A stretch of 64,000 bases of DNA from a virus (IMGVR_UViG_3300045049_000286:1-64000); one strand, 5' to 3'. Positions 33,387-41,225 are shown, counted from the stretch's first letter. A program made the numbers and translations. Notes: a model not told the origin generated them from the sequence alone.

Positions 33387-33872
33387 TCAGGCCAGCTGAT
33401 CCTCGCGCTCTCCGGCCTCCTCCAGCGCCATGTCCTCCAGCACGTCCGCGATGGCAACCTCCAGCGCCGTCTGGTTCGGCCCCACGACCGGCACGAGCGC
33501 CGCCCGGAACAGATCCGGCGCCCTCCTCAACGCCAGCGCCAACGTCGCGGTGATCTGCGGCCCCCACGTGTCCGCCATGTCCAACCGAAGAGCCACGCAG
33601 CGCGACTCCTCCGCAATCAGCCGCAGCCTAACCTCACCGGCTGGTTCCGCTACCGCTAGCCACCGCATGCACTCCGCGTGGACGTCCTTCATCGTCTGCA
33701 CCGCGATCGAGTAGCGCAGGTGCATGCCGCTCAGCTCGTCCAGCGTGATCTCCAGATCCGGGTGCGCCGCCTGGTACTCCCGGAACTCCATCAACCAGCT
33801 CTGCCCCACACGCCACGCCGCCCGGTACCGGCGCGCGTAGCCGCCGTCTTCCAGCATCTCCGGGGAACTCAT
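33387..33872 (-). CDS. unknown helical protein
   Basis: 161 residues from ATG 33872 with GAGGAGGG upstream. Mainly helical (MLEDGGYARRYRAAWRVGQS, GMHLRYSIAVQTMKDVHAEC, LVPVVGPNQTALEVAIADVL) with an acidic end. No family recognised. It is the last gene of a leftward unit whose promoter region contains two GCATATGC palindromes. Confidence 0.6.
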   Translation of the reverse strand: MSSPEMLEDGGYARRYRAAWRVGQSWLMEFREYQAAHPDLEITLDELSGMHLRYSIAVQTMKDVHAECMRWLAVAEPAGEVRLRLIAEESRCVALRLDMADTWGPQITATLALALRRAPDLFRAALVPVVGPNQTALEVAIADVLEDMALEEAGEREDQLA

Positions 33873-33902
33873 AACACCCTCCTCGCTCCTAACACGTACG
33901 CA

Positions 33903-33931
33903 GCATATGCAAATCACCACGACGCATATGC
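33903..33931 (-). promoter_or_regulatory. two GCATATGC palindromes 21 bp apart
   Basis: GCATATGC at 33903-33910 and 33924-33931 in the 121-base gap, upstream of the gene starting at 33872. The two sites are 21 bp apart, like the CATT boxes, and could be an operator for a dimer or two dimers. Confidence 0.5.
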
Positions 33932-33944
33932 GAAAACGACAAAA

Positions 33945-33978
33945 CGGCCCCACCAGGACCTAGATCCCAATGGGGCCG
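33945..33978 (-). terminator. hairpin terminator
   Basis: On the minus strand the stem CGGCCCCA/TGGGGCCG (33971-33978 with 33945-33952) is followed by TTTTGTCGTTTT, a T-rich tail. It ends the leftward gene at 33994. Confidence 0.8.
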
Positions 33979-33993
33979 CTCTCGCGCCCTACG

Positions 33994-34335
33994 TCACGTC
34001 TCCTGCAACGGCTCACCCGCGCGCACCTTGCGCACCACCTCGCGGTGACCCTCCAGCGCGTCCTCCGCAGTGTGGTACTCGGCCACCTCGATCGGACGAG
34101 GCACACCATCGTGCGGCCAGAAGACCGCCGTCCCGAAGAACGCCCCCGGCTCATGACACGAGCACCCGCCCGACAGGTCGTACGGACTGTCGAGATGCCG
34201 CATCGTCCGCACCAGCACCAGCACCCCGCCAGGTGCCGGCACCTCGTCCTCGCCCATGACCCGGTTCTCGAAGCTGTTCGCCGGGTCCAGATACTTCGCG
34301 ACCCGCTGCTCCACCTCGTCGTCCCTGGACCCCAT
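33994..34335 (-). CDS. small unknown protein
   Basis: 113 residues from ATG 34335. Alpha/beta look (VLVLVRTMRHLDSPYDL; TAVFWPHDGVPRPIEVAEYH, ALEGHREVVRKVRAGEPL). Contains a GGCSCHEPGA cluster. Part of a leftward run (33994-35708) of short genes joined by overlaps or tiny gaps. No family recognised. Confidence 0.55.
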   Translation of the reverse strand: MGSRDDEVEQRVAKYLDPANSFENRVMGEDEVPAPGGVLVLVRTMRHLDSPYDLSGGCSCHEPGAFFGTAVFWPHDGVPRPIEVAEYHTAEDALEGHREVVRKVRAGEPLQET

Positions 34336-34339
34336 TCTC

Positions 34340-34684
34340 TCAGTCCTCGAACGGCTCCAGCAGCGCGTACGCCTCTTCGTGCCGGCCGTCCAGCCAGAGC
34401 TTCGAGTACGCGCCGATGTGCCGGCGCGGCAGCAACCCGCGCTGCTCGGCGATGAGACCGGAGTCATCCCACGCGCCGACCTCGCTGTCGAGGAAGCTCG
34501 TGCCCTTCGTGTCGGCGCGGTCCAGCCGTTCAGCCTCGATGCCGAACGCGAGAAACTCGGCGCGCGTACCGACCATGGCCGGCTGCTCACACATCGTCGA
34601 CCAGCCTACGTACAGGTCTTCGTCGGGCGCCGACTTCATGATCAGACGGGGCTGCCAGAGGCCCCGCGTGGCAGGCATCGTCAT
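34340..34684 (-). CDS. small unknown protein
   Basis: 114 residues from ATG 34684 (AAGGAGC upstream; ATG 34678 also possible). Contains GLWQPRLIMKSAPDEDLYVG, GTRAEFLAFGIEAERLDRAD and the helical LYSKLW-like end (AYSKLWLDGRHEEAYALLEP). No family recognised. Overlaps the upstream gene by a few bases. Confidence 0.55.
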   Translation of the reverse strand: MTMPATRGLWQPRLIMKSAPDEDLYVGWSTMCEQPAMVGTRAEFLAFGIEAERLDRADTKGTSFLDSEVGAWDDSGLIAEQRGLLPRRHIGAYSKLWLDGRHEEAYALLEPFED

Positions 34685-35061
34685 GCTGCTCCTTCTGGTT
34701 GGAATCGGTGACTCTCGTAGCTGCTGAGCTTCCAGCCGCCCTGCTCGTGGTCGTCCTGGAGGACGTTGAGCCCGGGGGCCTTGATCGTCTCCGTACACAC
34801 GTCGCAGTCGCACTGGTGCGACATGCACGGGCACTGGGCGTCGTCGCAGAGCGGATTCGCTCCGTACCCCTCGGCGACGTCCTTCGACCACGTCGGGTGG
34901 ACGCGGTGCTCTCGGTCGAATCGGTGGCCGTGGGGCAGCGGGACCTTCGGGCAGGAGAACTTCGATCCCTTCGCCGCCTCCTCGGTGGCCCACGCCGCCC
35001 GGCAGCCGTTGCACTGCCACCGGCCGGCACGGACCTGACCGACATGGGGGACGCGCTTCAC
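34681..35061 (-). CDS. unknown protein with zinc-ribbon-like cysteines
   Basis: 126 residues from GTG 35061 overlapping the upstream stop. N-terminal RWQCNGCRAAWATEEAAKGS and SCPKVPLPHGHRFDREH form a Cys/His cluster (treble-clef or ribbon), then CDDAQCPCMSHQCDCDVC gives a very cysteine-dense patch. Zinc binding is near certain; role unknown. The end is acidic. Confidence 0.6.
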   Translation of the reverse strand: MKRVPHVGQVRAGRWQCNGCRAAWATEEAAKGSKFSCPKVPLPHGHRFDREHRVHPTWSKDVAEGYGANPLCDDAQCPCMSHQCDCDVCTETIKAPGLNVLQDDHEQGGWKLSSYESHRFQPEGAA

Positions 35062-35258
35062 GGGGTGGCTTCCCGCGCCTCGGCGGCCTCGGCCCCCTCC
35101 TTGGCCCACTGCAGCTCGGCGATGACCTTGTCCACATCCTCGGGCGTCAGGTAGGTGAACCCGTCGATCCCGCCCGACGCCTGGATGCCGACGAGGCCGG
35201 CCATCCACGTGAAGCTGAGCTGCTGCCGGTTCTGCCCGACGCGAATTTCATGGCTCAC
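35058..35258 (-). CDS. small unknown protein
   Basis: 66 residues from GTG 35258 overlapping the upstream stop. Sequence EIRVGQNRQQLSFTWMAGLV, then TPEDVDKVIAELQWAKEGAE. A small compact domain, no family recognised. Confidence 0.55.
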   Translation of the reverse strand: MSHEIRVGQNRQQLSFTWMAGLVGIQASGGIDGFTYLTPEDVDKVIAELQWAKEGAEAAEAREATP

Positions 35259-35437
35259 TGGTTGTTCTCCTCGATCGAGATCTCGGGCACCTCGTCGAAT
35301 CCGACCTTCACGCCGGCGCGCTCCAGCTCGCCGATCATGCCGCCGTGCAGCACCGCCTCCTCGATCGCTTCCTTCATCTTCCACAGCACGTAGCCGCGCG
35401 GCAGCTCGGCGTTGAAGCTGATCGTGATCTTGGCCAT
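35255..35437 (-). CDS. small unknown protein
   Basis: 60 residues from ATG 35437 with strong AAGGAGGAG upstream. It reads AKITISFNAELPRGYVLWKM then a helix (EAIEEAVLHGGMIGELERAG). No family recognised. Overlaps the next gene by GTGA. Confidence 0.58.
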   Translation of the reverse strand: MAKITISFNAELPRGYVLWKMKEAIEEAVLHGGMIGELERAGVKVGFDEVPEISIEENNQ

Positions 35438-35439
35438 GA

Positions 35440-35655
35440 CTACTTCTCCTCCTTGTCGACGGCCCGAGCCGCCGCGTCCTGCCGGGCCTTCGGCCACGAG
35501 TAGAAGATCGCGTCAGCCGCTGCATCGCCCTGATCGGCCGCCCGGCAGATCTCGGCGTCGCTCGCGTCCGCGTAGGCCGACACGTTCTCCAGCTCCTCGT
35601 CCGTGAGGTCATCCGGGTTGTGCGGGTCATGGAAATCGTCGCGGCGTCGGATCAT
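35440..35655 (-). CDS. small acidic unknown protein
   Basis: 71 residues from ATG 35655, which overlaps by one base the stop of a 17-codon leader frame (TGATG). Very acidic (DFHDPHNPDDLTDEELENVS) with a helical end (KARQDAAARAVDKEEK). Likely regulated by coupling to the leader. No family recognised. Confidence 0.58.
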   Translation of the reverse strand: MIRRRDDFHDPHNPDDLTDEELENVSAYADASDAEICRAADQGDAAADAIFYSWPKARQDAAARAVDKEEK

Positions 35656-35708
35656 CAGTCCACCTTCTCGATCGCGAGAAGGTGGGGGACAAGGTCCTCG
35701 GGCAGCAT
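35655..35708 (-). CDS. 17-codon leader peptide
   Basis: ATG 35708 with GAGGAGAG upstream encodes MLPEDLVPHLLAIEKVD and stops at TGA overlapping the next ATG (TGATG). It sits at the start of a leftward operon (35708-33994) right after an intergenic region with CATT boxes, so it may control translation of the operon. The exact peptide may not matter. Confidence 0.45.
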   Translation of the reverse strand: MLPEDLVPHLLAIEKVD

Positions 35709-35825
35709 GGTCTCTCCTCGGGTGAAGGTGCCTGGTGGCACCGTATCGGCCCCTCGGCCCGGAGCGGGAAAAACGAGGGGAGCGGGTGGGAGCGGACACG
35801 GATGCCCGGCCGCCGGAAAATGCAA

Positions 35826-35862
35826 AATGCGTCACCCGTTCGGCCGGGCATACCGGACATTT
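35826..35862. promoter_or_regulatory. CATT-box region
   Basis: Divergent-type gap: AAAATGCGTCACCCG (35825) is an inverted box, then GCATACCGGACATTTTTC (35848). The last is nearly the same as GCATTCCGGACATTTG at 4903. The region lies between the leftward operon and a small rightward frame. Confidence 0.4.
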
Positions 35863-35882
35863 TTCGCGGGGACGTCAACCTC

Positions 35883-36008
35883 GTGCTGACGGACTCCGAC
35901 GACGCGACTCCCGACAAGGCCGACTGCTGGGCCGCCTTCTGGGAGGTCATAGGCCCTGAGCTGTACCGGCTCTGGCTCGAAGACCAGACCAACTCAACTA
36001 GCGACTGA
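35883..36008 (+). CDS. possible 41-residue protein
   Basis: GTG at 35883, poor ribosome binding site, 20 bases after a CATT box. Sequence LTDSDDATPDKADCWAAFWE then VIGPELYRLWLEDQTN looks coding and helical. Overlaps the 3' end of the integrase (opposite strand) by 15 bases. In-frame ATGs at 35802 and 35820 are alternatives. Weak evidence. Confidence 0.35.
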   Translation: MLTDSDDATPDKADCWAAFWEVIGPELYRLWLEDQTNSTSD

Positions 36009-37715
36009 CGCGCGCTGTTCCAACACCTTCTCCCATGCCACGCGTCGCTTGACCTTCCCGTCGGGAGCCTCCCACGCGGGCACGATCTCGATCACGCTCC
36101 AGGACGTACCGGCACCCTTGCGCACCGCAATATGGTCGACAACCATGCGCAGCGCCGCTCGGCGCTTGTCCACCGACAGCCGTGGCCACTGCTCCGCCAT
36201 CTTCTCGAATGCTTCCGCAGGCGGCGGCGCACTGCTGCGTACCCGGGGCGCGAGCGTCTTCATCTCGGTCTCGATGTCCGCCAGCCTCTGCTCGTACTCG
36301 CGGGTGAGCTTCTCCGCCGACCGCTCCGGCACGGACTTCTTCGCCACTGCGAGGGCCAACGCATCCTGCTCGGCTTCGATCTGCTCCTTGAGCTTCTCCA
36401 GCTGTACCAGCTTCTTGCGGTCCCGCTCATCAGAAAGTTGACGCTGGACCGCTGCTACCGCGTTCTCCTCGCCCTCAGCGTTCGCCTTGAGCCAGTTGAG
36501 GACCGCAGCTTCCAACCGTGCCAGCGAGACCTGCACGCCCTCGCAGTCGCCCGTGTGCAACTTGCGTCGGCAGCCGAAGTTGACGATGTACCCCGACGTC
36601 GCCCGAGAGTCCCGCCTCGGCCGTGCGGACATGGAAGACCTGCAGACGCTCCCGTTCTCCCGCGTCGCATAGCAACGAACCAGCGTCGAAACCGAGTACT
36701 TGGGGTTCGTCGACCGCGTCTCCCCCTGTGCCTGCAGCAGCCGGCGCTCCACGTACCGGCGCCACACCTCTGGACCGATGATCGGAGCGTGCTTACCCCG
36801 CCGCCAACCGGCTGGCGGAGCGTAGTACGACGGACCGCCTTCCTCGTCTTGAACAAGCTCCCACTCGAAATCGTCGGCCGCCCACTTCCGCAGCTCCTCG
36901 GTCTCCGTACCGACGTCGGTCCGGAGGTAGCCGGCCTGGAACCCGGTGTCGAGCGAGTTGCGCCAATCGCCCCACGACATCTTCTTGCCGTCGGGGTATT
37001 TCTTTGACGGGGCCGAACGGAATCCGGACTTCTGGAACTGCGCAGCGAGCGCCTGCCCGCTTTCGCCGTTCCCGTACCGGCGGCACATCTCCTCGATGTC
37101 GTCGGCCGTGCTCTCGTTGATCTGCAGCACGCCGTCGCACGTCTTGCAGTGGACGTATGCGCGCTCGTTCATCGGGTTGCGATGGCAATCAGGGCACCGG
37201 GTGTATCCGAGCCGCAGCCGGCCGCTGTGCGGCATGCCGCGCCGGTGTCGGTTGTCGTGGGCGCGGACCCACGCCTCGGAGATAAGCACCGAGCCGTTCT
37301 CGTCGACCACGGTGTTGAATTGAAAGGCGAGCTTTCCGGCCGCCGTGGATGTGTCGATGATCTGGCCGCCAGCGATAAGGCATGAGCCAGATTCACGCAG
37401 CAGTCGCTCATGCCGCTGAGCCTCTGCGCTGTTGCGCCCCCACCGGTTGGTGTGAATGAGGATGACGCCGTCGATCTCAGCGCGGCGCGACATGTCAATG
37501 ATTTCCATGATTCGGCGCGTCTCGAAGACGGTGCCGGTGAGGTCCTTCTCGATGATGACATCGACGACCGAAACACCGAGCATCTCGGCTACGCGCTTGC
37601 CGTGGTCGATCTGGATCTCTTCGCTGTACTGCATCGTGCGGTCCATGCTGATGCGCACATAGATGACTGCCCGGCGCAGTGCGCGAAGGGCTGTACGGCG
37701 CAGCTTCTTTGCCAT
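35994..37715 (-). CDS. large serine integrase
   Basis: 573 residues. N-terminal resolvase domain with AVIYVRISMDR (catalytic Ser23), RRAEIDGVILIHTNRWGRN, then a recombinase domain and a zinc-ribbon domain (RCYATRENGSVCRSSM, NFGCRRKLHTGDCEG) and a coiled-coil (LEKLKEQIEAEQDALALAVA). An extra Cys4 ribbon (RCPDCHRNPMNERAYVHCKT, CDG) lies inside the recombinase domain. Such enzymes join attP and attB with a 2-base crossover. Leftward, last in a three-gene leftward group after the candidate attP. Implies a temperate life style. Confidence 0.95.
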   Translation of the reverse strand: MAKKLRRTALRALRRAVIYVRISMDRTMQYSEEIQIDHGKRVAEMLGVSVVDVIIEKDLTGTVFETRRIMEIIDMSRRAEIDGVILIHTNRWGRNSAEAQRHERLLRESGSCLIAGGQIIDTSTAAGKLAFQFNTVVDENGSVLISEAWVRAHDNRHRRGMPHSGRLRLGYTRCPDCHRNPMNERAYVHCKTCDGVLQINESTADDIEEMCRRYGNGESGQALAAQFQKSGFRSAPSKKYPDGKKMSWGDWRNSLDTGFQAGYLRTDVGTETEELRKWAADDFEWELVQDEEGGPSYYAPPAGWRRGKHAPIIGPEVWRRYVERRLLQAQGETRSTNPKYSVSTLVRCYATRENGSVCRSSMSARPRRDSRATSGYIVNFGCRRKLHTGDCEGVQVSLARLEAAVLNWLKANAEGEENAVAAVQRQLSDERDRKKLVQLEKLKEQIEAEQDALALAVAKKSVPERSAEKLTREYEQRLADIETEMKTLAPRVRSSAPPPAEAFEKMAEQWPRLSVDKRRAALRMVVDHIAVRKGAGTSWSVIEIVPAWEAPDGKVKRRVAWEKVLEQRASVAS

Positions 37716-37800
37716 GCCTCTCCTCGGTAGTCGTGTTGCACGATACCGACGAAGGGGGTGCTTCTCCTCGTCCGACAGGCGCTGGGGCGGCCCGTTGTGA

Positions 37801-37852
37801 GTAGAACCCTCTTGTCAGTCTCGTGAAGACGAACGCTACCAGAGGGTGCTAC
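37801..37852. other. attP: candidate attP site
   Basis: Imperfect inverted repeat: GTAGAACCCTCT (37801-37812) against AGAGGGTGCTAC (37841-37852), 11 of 12 matching, with an inner GTCT/AGAC pair (37818-37821 and 37827-37830). Total 52 bp, 86 bases upstream of the integrase start. Length, symmetry and position fit attP sites of large serine integrases (e.g. the terminal arms of Bxb1 attP). The centre at 37826-37827 would be the crossover. It overlaps the last bases of the neighbouring leftward gene. Inference; a hairpin of other function is possible. Confidence 0.45.
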
Positions 37853-38163
37853 TTCCCTGCGTGGCTTCCGTACCAGAACTCATAGGTCGTCGGATCGTCG
37901 TTCTGACCAGCTGACTTGTCGCGAATCGGCAGCTCAATCACAGGGGCCAGGGCGGGTTCGTCCGCCTCCAGAAGGTCCAGGATGCCGGACGCCTCGGCGT
38001 CGGGCTGAGCTTCGAGCAGGCTTCGCAGGTACGCACGCTGCCTCGGGCTGATGATCAACTCCATGCCTCCCTCTGTGAGCGTCGCTGTCTCCACAGCGCA
38101 CGCTTCGAAGGTAGCGAGCAACAGCTCGCCGATATCCCTGCGGTTCCGTCGGGTCTTAGCCAC
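37849..38163 (-). CDS. small unknown protein upstream of integrase
   Basis: 104 residues from ATG 38163. Basic N-terminus (AKTRRNRRDIGELLLATFEA), middle helix (ISPRQRAYLRSLLEAQPDAE), acidic centre (SGILDLLEADEPALAPVIEL). It precedes the integrase on the same strand with a 133-base gap containing the attP candidate, a position where a recombination directionality factor or regulator could be encoded, but there is no HTH. Unknown. Confidence 0.58.
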   Translation of the reverse strand: MAKTRRNRRDIGELLLATFEACAVETATLTEGGMELIISPRQRAYLRSLLEAQPDAEASGILDLLEADEPALAPVIELPIRDKSAGQNDDPTTYEFWYGSHAGK

Positions 38164-38252
38164 AACAAGCTCCCCAGCTTCGTGGACTGATTCAGCCGTG
38201 ATCGTAGTGGGGAAAATGCGGCACCCACCACACGATCGGCCGGACCCGCGAA

Positions 38253-38258
38253 TATTGT
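38253..38258 (+). promoter_or_regulatory. possible -10 of a leaderless transcript
   Basis: TATTGT ends six bases before ATG 38265 and no ribosome binding site is visible. The 101 bases between the leftward gene start (38163) and here form a divergent promoter region. Confidence 0.4.
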
Positions 38259-38264
38259 GATGGC

Positions 38265-38801
38265 ATGCGAGACGAGAATGCGCTGCGCGCGCTGTGGGAC
38301 GCCCTGCCCGCCATCCAGTGCAAGGGCCTGTGTGATGACTCGTGCACCGCGATCGACATGAGCCCGCTGGAGCACGATCTGGTGCGCGAGGCCGGCGTCG
38401 ACATCCCCAAGCATGCGGTAACGAAGGACCAGCGATGCGTGGCGCTGGGGACGTTCAACCGGTGCCGCGTCTACGAGAGCCGGCCGACTGTGTGCCGGGT
38501 TTTCGGGCTGACCCGGTCCCTGTACTGCGGGCATGGCTGCGTGCCGGAGGGCGGCTTTTTGGAGGAGTACGACGCGATCCTGCGTCTGCAGCTCTCGATG
38601 CTCTACGGCGGGGCTTTCCCGGACGACCTCACCGAGGAGCGGTTGAGGGAAGTGGCTGCGCGGCCGGAGGTCCGTGCGAAGGTGCTGGCCGCTTCTCTGA
38701 GCATCGGATGGCCCCGGTTACCGCGCGCGTTGTGGAGTGAGAATGCGAGAGGCCCACCCCCGGCTCGGGTGGGCCTCTTCGTCATGCTGCCACGGCGCTG
38801 A
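38265..38801 (+). CDS. YkgJ/UPF0153-type Cys-cluster protein
   Basis: 178 residues. Cysteine pattern CKGLCDDSC ... C ... CRVYESRPTVCRVFGLTRSLYC matches the YkgJ family (CxxxCxxxC and RCxVYxxRPxxCR), metal-binding proteins of uncertain function. The single rightward gene in a leftward region, with a leaderless-type promoter. A strong bidirectional hairpin sits inside its last codons and its end overlaps the convergent gene by 20 bases; the true end could be a bit earlier if the gene was truncated. Confidence 0.8.
   Translation: MRDENALRALWDALPAIQCKGLCDDSCTAIDMSPLEHDLVREAGVDIPKHAVTKDQRCVALGTFNRCRVYESRPTVCRVFGLTRSLYCGHGCVPEGGFLEEYDAILRLQLSMLYGGAFPDDLTEERLREVAARPEVRAKVLAASLSIGWPRLPRALWSENARGPPPARVGLFVMLPRR
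38749..38777. terminator. bidirectional hairpin terminator
   Basis: GAGGCCCACCC (38749-38759) pairs perfectly with GGGTGGGCCTC (38767-38777). It lies between convergent genes and overlaps the 3' end of the rightward one. Confidence 0.85.
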
Positions 38802-39768
38802 GTGTGCGCTCGGGCGGTTCGGTGTGCTCGGCCTGTTCTTGCTTGTCGGCGAGCTTCTTGGCCTTCTGTTCTTCCTTGATGCAGTGGATGCGGATGCTCT
38901 CTTCGCTGGGGAAGGGGAAGCCGGCGCCGTTGTCGTAGGTGGCGCAGCGTTCGTGCTTGGTGCAGCGGGCGCCCCAGGTAAGTCCGGCATCGTTGCCCCA
39001 CTGGATCTCGGTGATGTGTAGTCCGTGGTGGTCTGCGTGGCCTGCGCGGTTCTTGAGGTTGACCCAGTAGGGGGTGGGTGCGCCGGCGCGGTGGTCGAGG
39101 GGGCAGGTGACTTGGCGGAGTGCCGGGTTGCGGTGGCCGTTGTTGGGGCCGGCGCGCTTCTTCTGGACGGCTGGTGTTGGCTGGCTCTTGGCTGCCTGGG
39201 AGGCGGTGCCGCGTTGGGAGAGCTTGTTGATGTGCCCGTCGAGGCCCTTCTTGGTGGTGTAGCCGGCGAGGCAGCCGTCTACGCCGCAGGCGCCGTTGCA
39301 CAGGGCCTCGAAGGTGAAGCCGACGGGGCGGTAGGGCACGTGTTCCAAGGTGCTGTCGTGCTTGCGCTTGGCGTGCTCGCCTCGGTGGCTGTAGCGGACT
39401 GGGTCGCCGCACAGAATGCAGTCGACCATGAGGGCGGTGGTTGGGGTGTCGCCGTCGCGTTGCTCGGGCAGTGGGAGGGTCTCTTGGGTGCCGCGTGCGG
39501 GAGCCTCCTCGACTGCCGCCGGCGTGGTGAGGACCTTGGTGCGCGGTGTGCGCTTCTCGACCGGCGTGCGTGCGCTTCCGAGGAGTTCGGGGAGGGCTTC
39601 GATCCAGGCCCGGCGAGGGTAGGCGAAGTCCCACAGGATGGCGCAGTGGTCGCAGAGGTCGAGGACCTTGCCCTCATCGGTGGTGCGCTGGGCGTCGGCG
39701 GAGATGTTGTGCTGGCCGCGCTTGCTGTGCCAGTCGCAGGTGAGGGTGATCCTGACTTGCTCGGCCAT
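38782..39768 (-). CDS. zinc-finger protein, possible regulator
   Basis: 328 residues. N-terminus VRITLTCDWHSKRGQHNIS and LDLCDHCAILWDF give a zinc ribbon; the middle has CILCGDPVRYSHRGEHAKRK (C2H2-like) and CNGACGVDGC with GYTTKKGLDGHINK. C-terminus basic (KKLADKQEQAEH). Several zinc sites and lysine patches suggest nucleic-acid binding. It overlaps the upstream gene by four bases. Unknown family; in this genome it is in an operon-like group with the gene at 39768-40205. Confidence 0.62.
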   Translation of the reverse strand: MAEQVRITLTCDWHSKRGQHNISADAQRTTDEGKVLDLCDHCAILWDFAYPRRAWIEALPELLGSARTPVEKRTPRTKVLTTPAAVEEAPARGTQETLPLPEQRDGDTPTTALMVDCILCGDPVRYSHRGEHAKRKHDSTLEHVPYRPVGFTFEALCNGACGVDGCLAGYTTKKGLDGHINKLSQRGTASQAAKSQPTPAVQKKRAGPNNGHRNPALRQVTCPLDHRAGAPTPYWVNLKNRAGHADHHGLHITEIQWGNDAGLTWGARCTKHERCATYDNGAGFPFPSEESIRIHCIKEEQKAKKLADKQEQAEHTEPPERTLSAVAA

Positions 39769-40205
39769 CAGGCGGCTGCCTTACGCGTGCGCTTCTTAGT
39801 GATGGGGGTGACCTCTGCGTCGAAGGCCGACAGCGCCTTGCGCAGGAGGATCGCGCCGTCTGTACTGGCGCGGACGCTGACGCCGGTGTGGGAGATGCCG
39901 TGGGGGGCGACGAGAGCGGCGTTGCGGTTGGCGTACTCGCGGTCGCCGACCTTGCGGCCTCGAAGGTCGACTGGGGTGGTGCGCTCCAGGTCGCACACGG
40001 GGCAGGCTTCGGTGACCTCGATGTAAGCCGCCTTGGCGACCTCCGCGTGGGGCAGGGGGCGGCCCCCTCGGCTGAACGGGGTGACGCGGACCGGCTTGGC
40101 ACGAATCCAGTCGTGGCGGCCGGCGGCGCACTCGGCCAGCTCGGCGGGGATGCCTTCGATGAAGCGCTCGGCCTCAGCGGTCGTGCACAGGTCGTCAACG
40201 CGCAT
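39768..40205 (-). CDS. unknown protein with Cys pair
   Basis: 145 residues, GGAGAGG before ATG 40205. Contains ECAAGRHDWIRAKPVRVTPF and EACPVCDLERTTPVDL; the C-terminus ends in a basic VTPITKKRTRKAAA. May bind nucleic acid. Between its start and 40368 is a 160-base region with GCATTCCCGG (minus strand, about 40264) and an inverted CATTTT box near 40289. Confidence 0.58.
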   Translation of the reverse strand: MRVDDLCTTAEAERFIEGIPAELAECAAGRHDWIRAKPVRVTPFSRGGRPLPHAEVAKAAYIEVTEACPVCDLERTTPVDLRGRKVGDREYANRNAALVAPHGISHTGVSVRASTDGAILLRKALSAFDAEVTPITKKRTRKAAA

Positions 40206-40367
40206 GGCGGGGCCTCTCCTGTCGTTGCAGGTGTGGAACAGGCAACAAAAATAGCCACCCGGGAATGCAGATGGCCAGGAGGTAACGCATTTTGACTTGT
40301 GTTGGCGTGTTGGCTAGGCCGCGTGGGGGTGTCGTTGAGGGCTGCGACACCCCCCGGTTGCGGCAGG

Positions 40368-41225
40368 TCAGGAGCGCTTGGAGTGGATCTCGTACAGGGC
40401 GATGGCTGCCCCGTTGATGCGGGCATTGCCCTCCTTGTCGCGAGCGGCGAAGCCCTTGCGGAGCAGATGGTCGGTGTTCTTGGTGCCTTCGGGGGCGAGG
40501 AGGCCGCCGTTGGCGATGGCGCGGGCGATGTTGGTCAGGGAGGACTTGGAAGCGACGTCGGCGTTGTCCTGCGCGTGCGCGATGTCCTTCTTGCTGGGGG
40601 TGGGCAGCTTGACTGGTGTGACGCCGGCGCTGGCGAGGCGTTCGCGGATGCGGCGGTCGAGTCCGGCGAACTCGGGGGTGCCCTGGGCGTAGAAGGCGCT
40701 GCTGATGTCGGCTGGGATGCGTCCCCTGGCGGGGGCTGCGCCTACGCCGTAGGTCTTGGCTGCCCAGGCGCGGATGGCGGAGGAGTTCGGGTCGCGGGCG
40801 GCGTTGGGGTCGCGTCCTGGCAGCGCCGGCTCTGTGCTGGGGAGTGGGGCCGTGGTGGTCGGCTCTGGTGTGGCGGCTGTGGCGGGCGTTGACGCGAACT
40901 CAGCGGGGGGGCGGAAGAGGTCGAGTGGGTTGTAGCTGGGGGTGGCGGCGCGTCGGGTGAGGTTCTCGACGCGGGCGGCGTGGTGGGCGAAGGGGGCGAC
41001 GTGGTCGCTGTTGGGGGCCGCGTGCTTTGCGGCCGGTCGGCGGCGGGGCACAATGCGGGCGTGCTTCACGAATGGGTCGAGGGCCTTCTGGAGCCGCTCC
41101 TTGTTTTGGGGGCTGAGGTCGATCTCGTAGGTGACGTCGCCTACCGCGAACGTGACGCATTCAGCGGCGGTCTGCCCATCAATGTCGTCTACGACTTGTT
41201 CAACTTTCACGATTTTGCGCGCCAT
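40368..41225 (-). CDS. Lsr2-like nucleoid protein with long C-terminal extension
   Basis: 285 residues from ATG 41225. Residues 1-60 match Lsr2: VKVEQVVDDIDGQTAAECVT, DVTYEIDLSPQNKERLQKAL. Residues ~150-180 (DPNSSAIRAWAAKTYGVGAA, ARGRIPADISSAFYAQG) match the Lsr2 DNA-binding domain with the minor-groove RGR hook. The extra ~100-residue tail (KKDIAHAQDNADVASKSSLT and beyond) is not in host Lsr2 (about 112 residues) and is followed by nothing else recognisable. Lsr2 silences AT-rich foreign DNA; a phage copy may compete with or mimic the host protein. Confidence 0.85.
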   Translation of the reverse strand: MARKIVKVEQVVDDIDGQTAAECVTFAVGDVTYEIDLSPQNKERLQKALDPFVKHARIVPRRRPAAKHAAPNSDHVAPFAHHAARVENLTRRAATPSYNPLDLFRPPAEFASTPATAATPEPTTTAPLPSTEPALPGRDPNAARDPNSSAIRAWAAKTYGVGAAPARGRIPADISSAFYAQGTPEFAGLDRRIRERLASAGVTPVKLPTPSKKDIAHAQDNADVASKSSLTNIARAIANGGLLAPEGTKNTDHLLRKGFAARDKEGNARINGAAIALYEIHSKRS

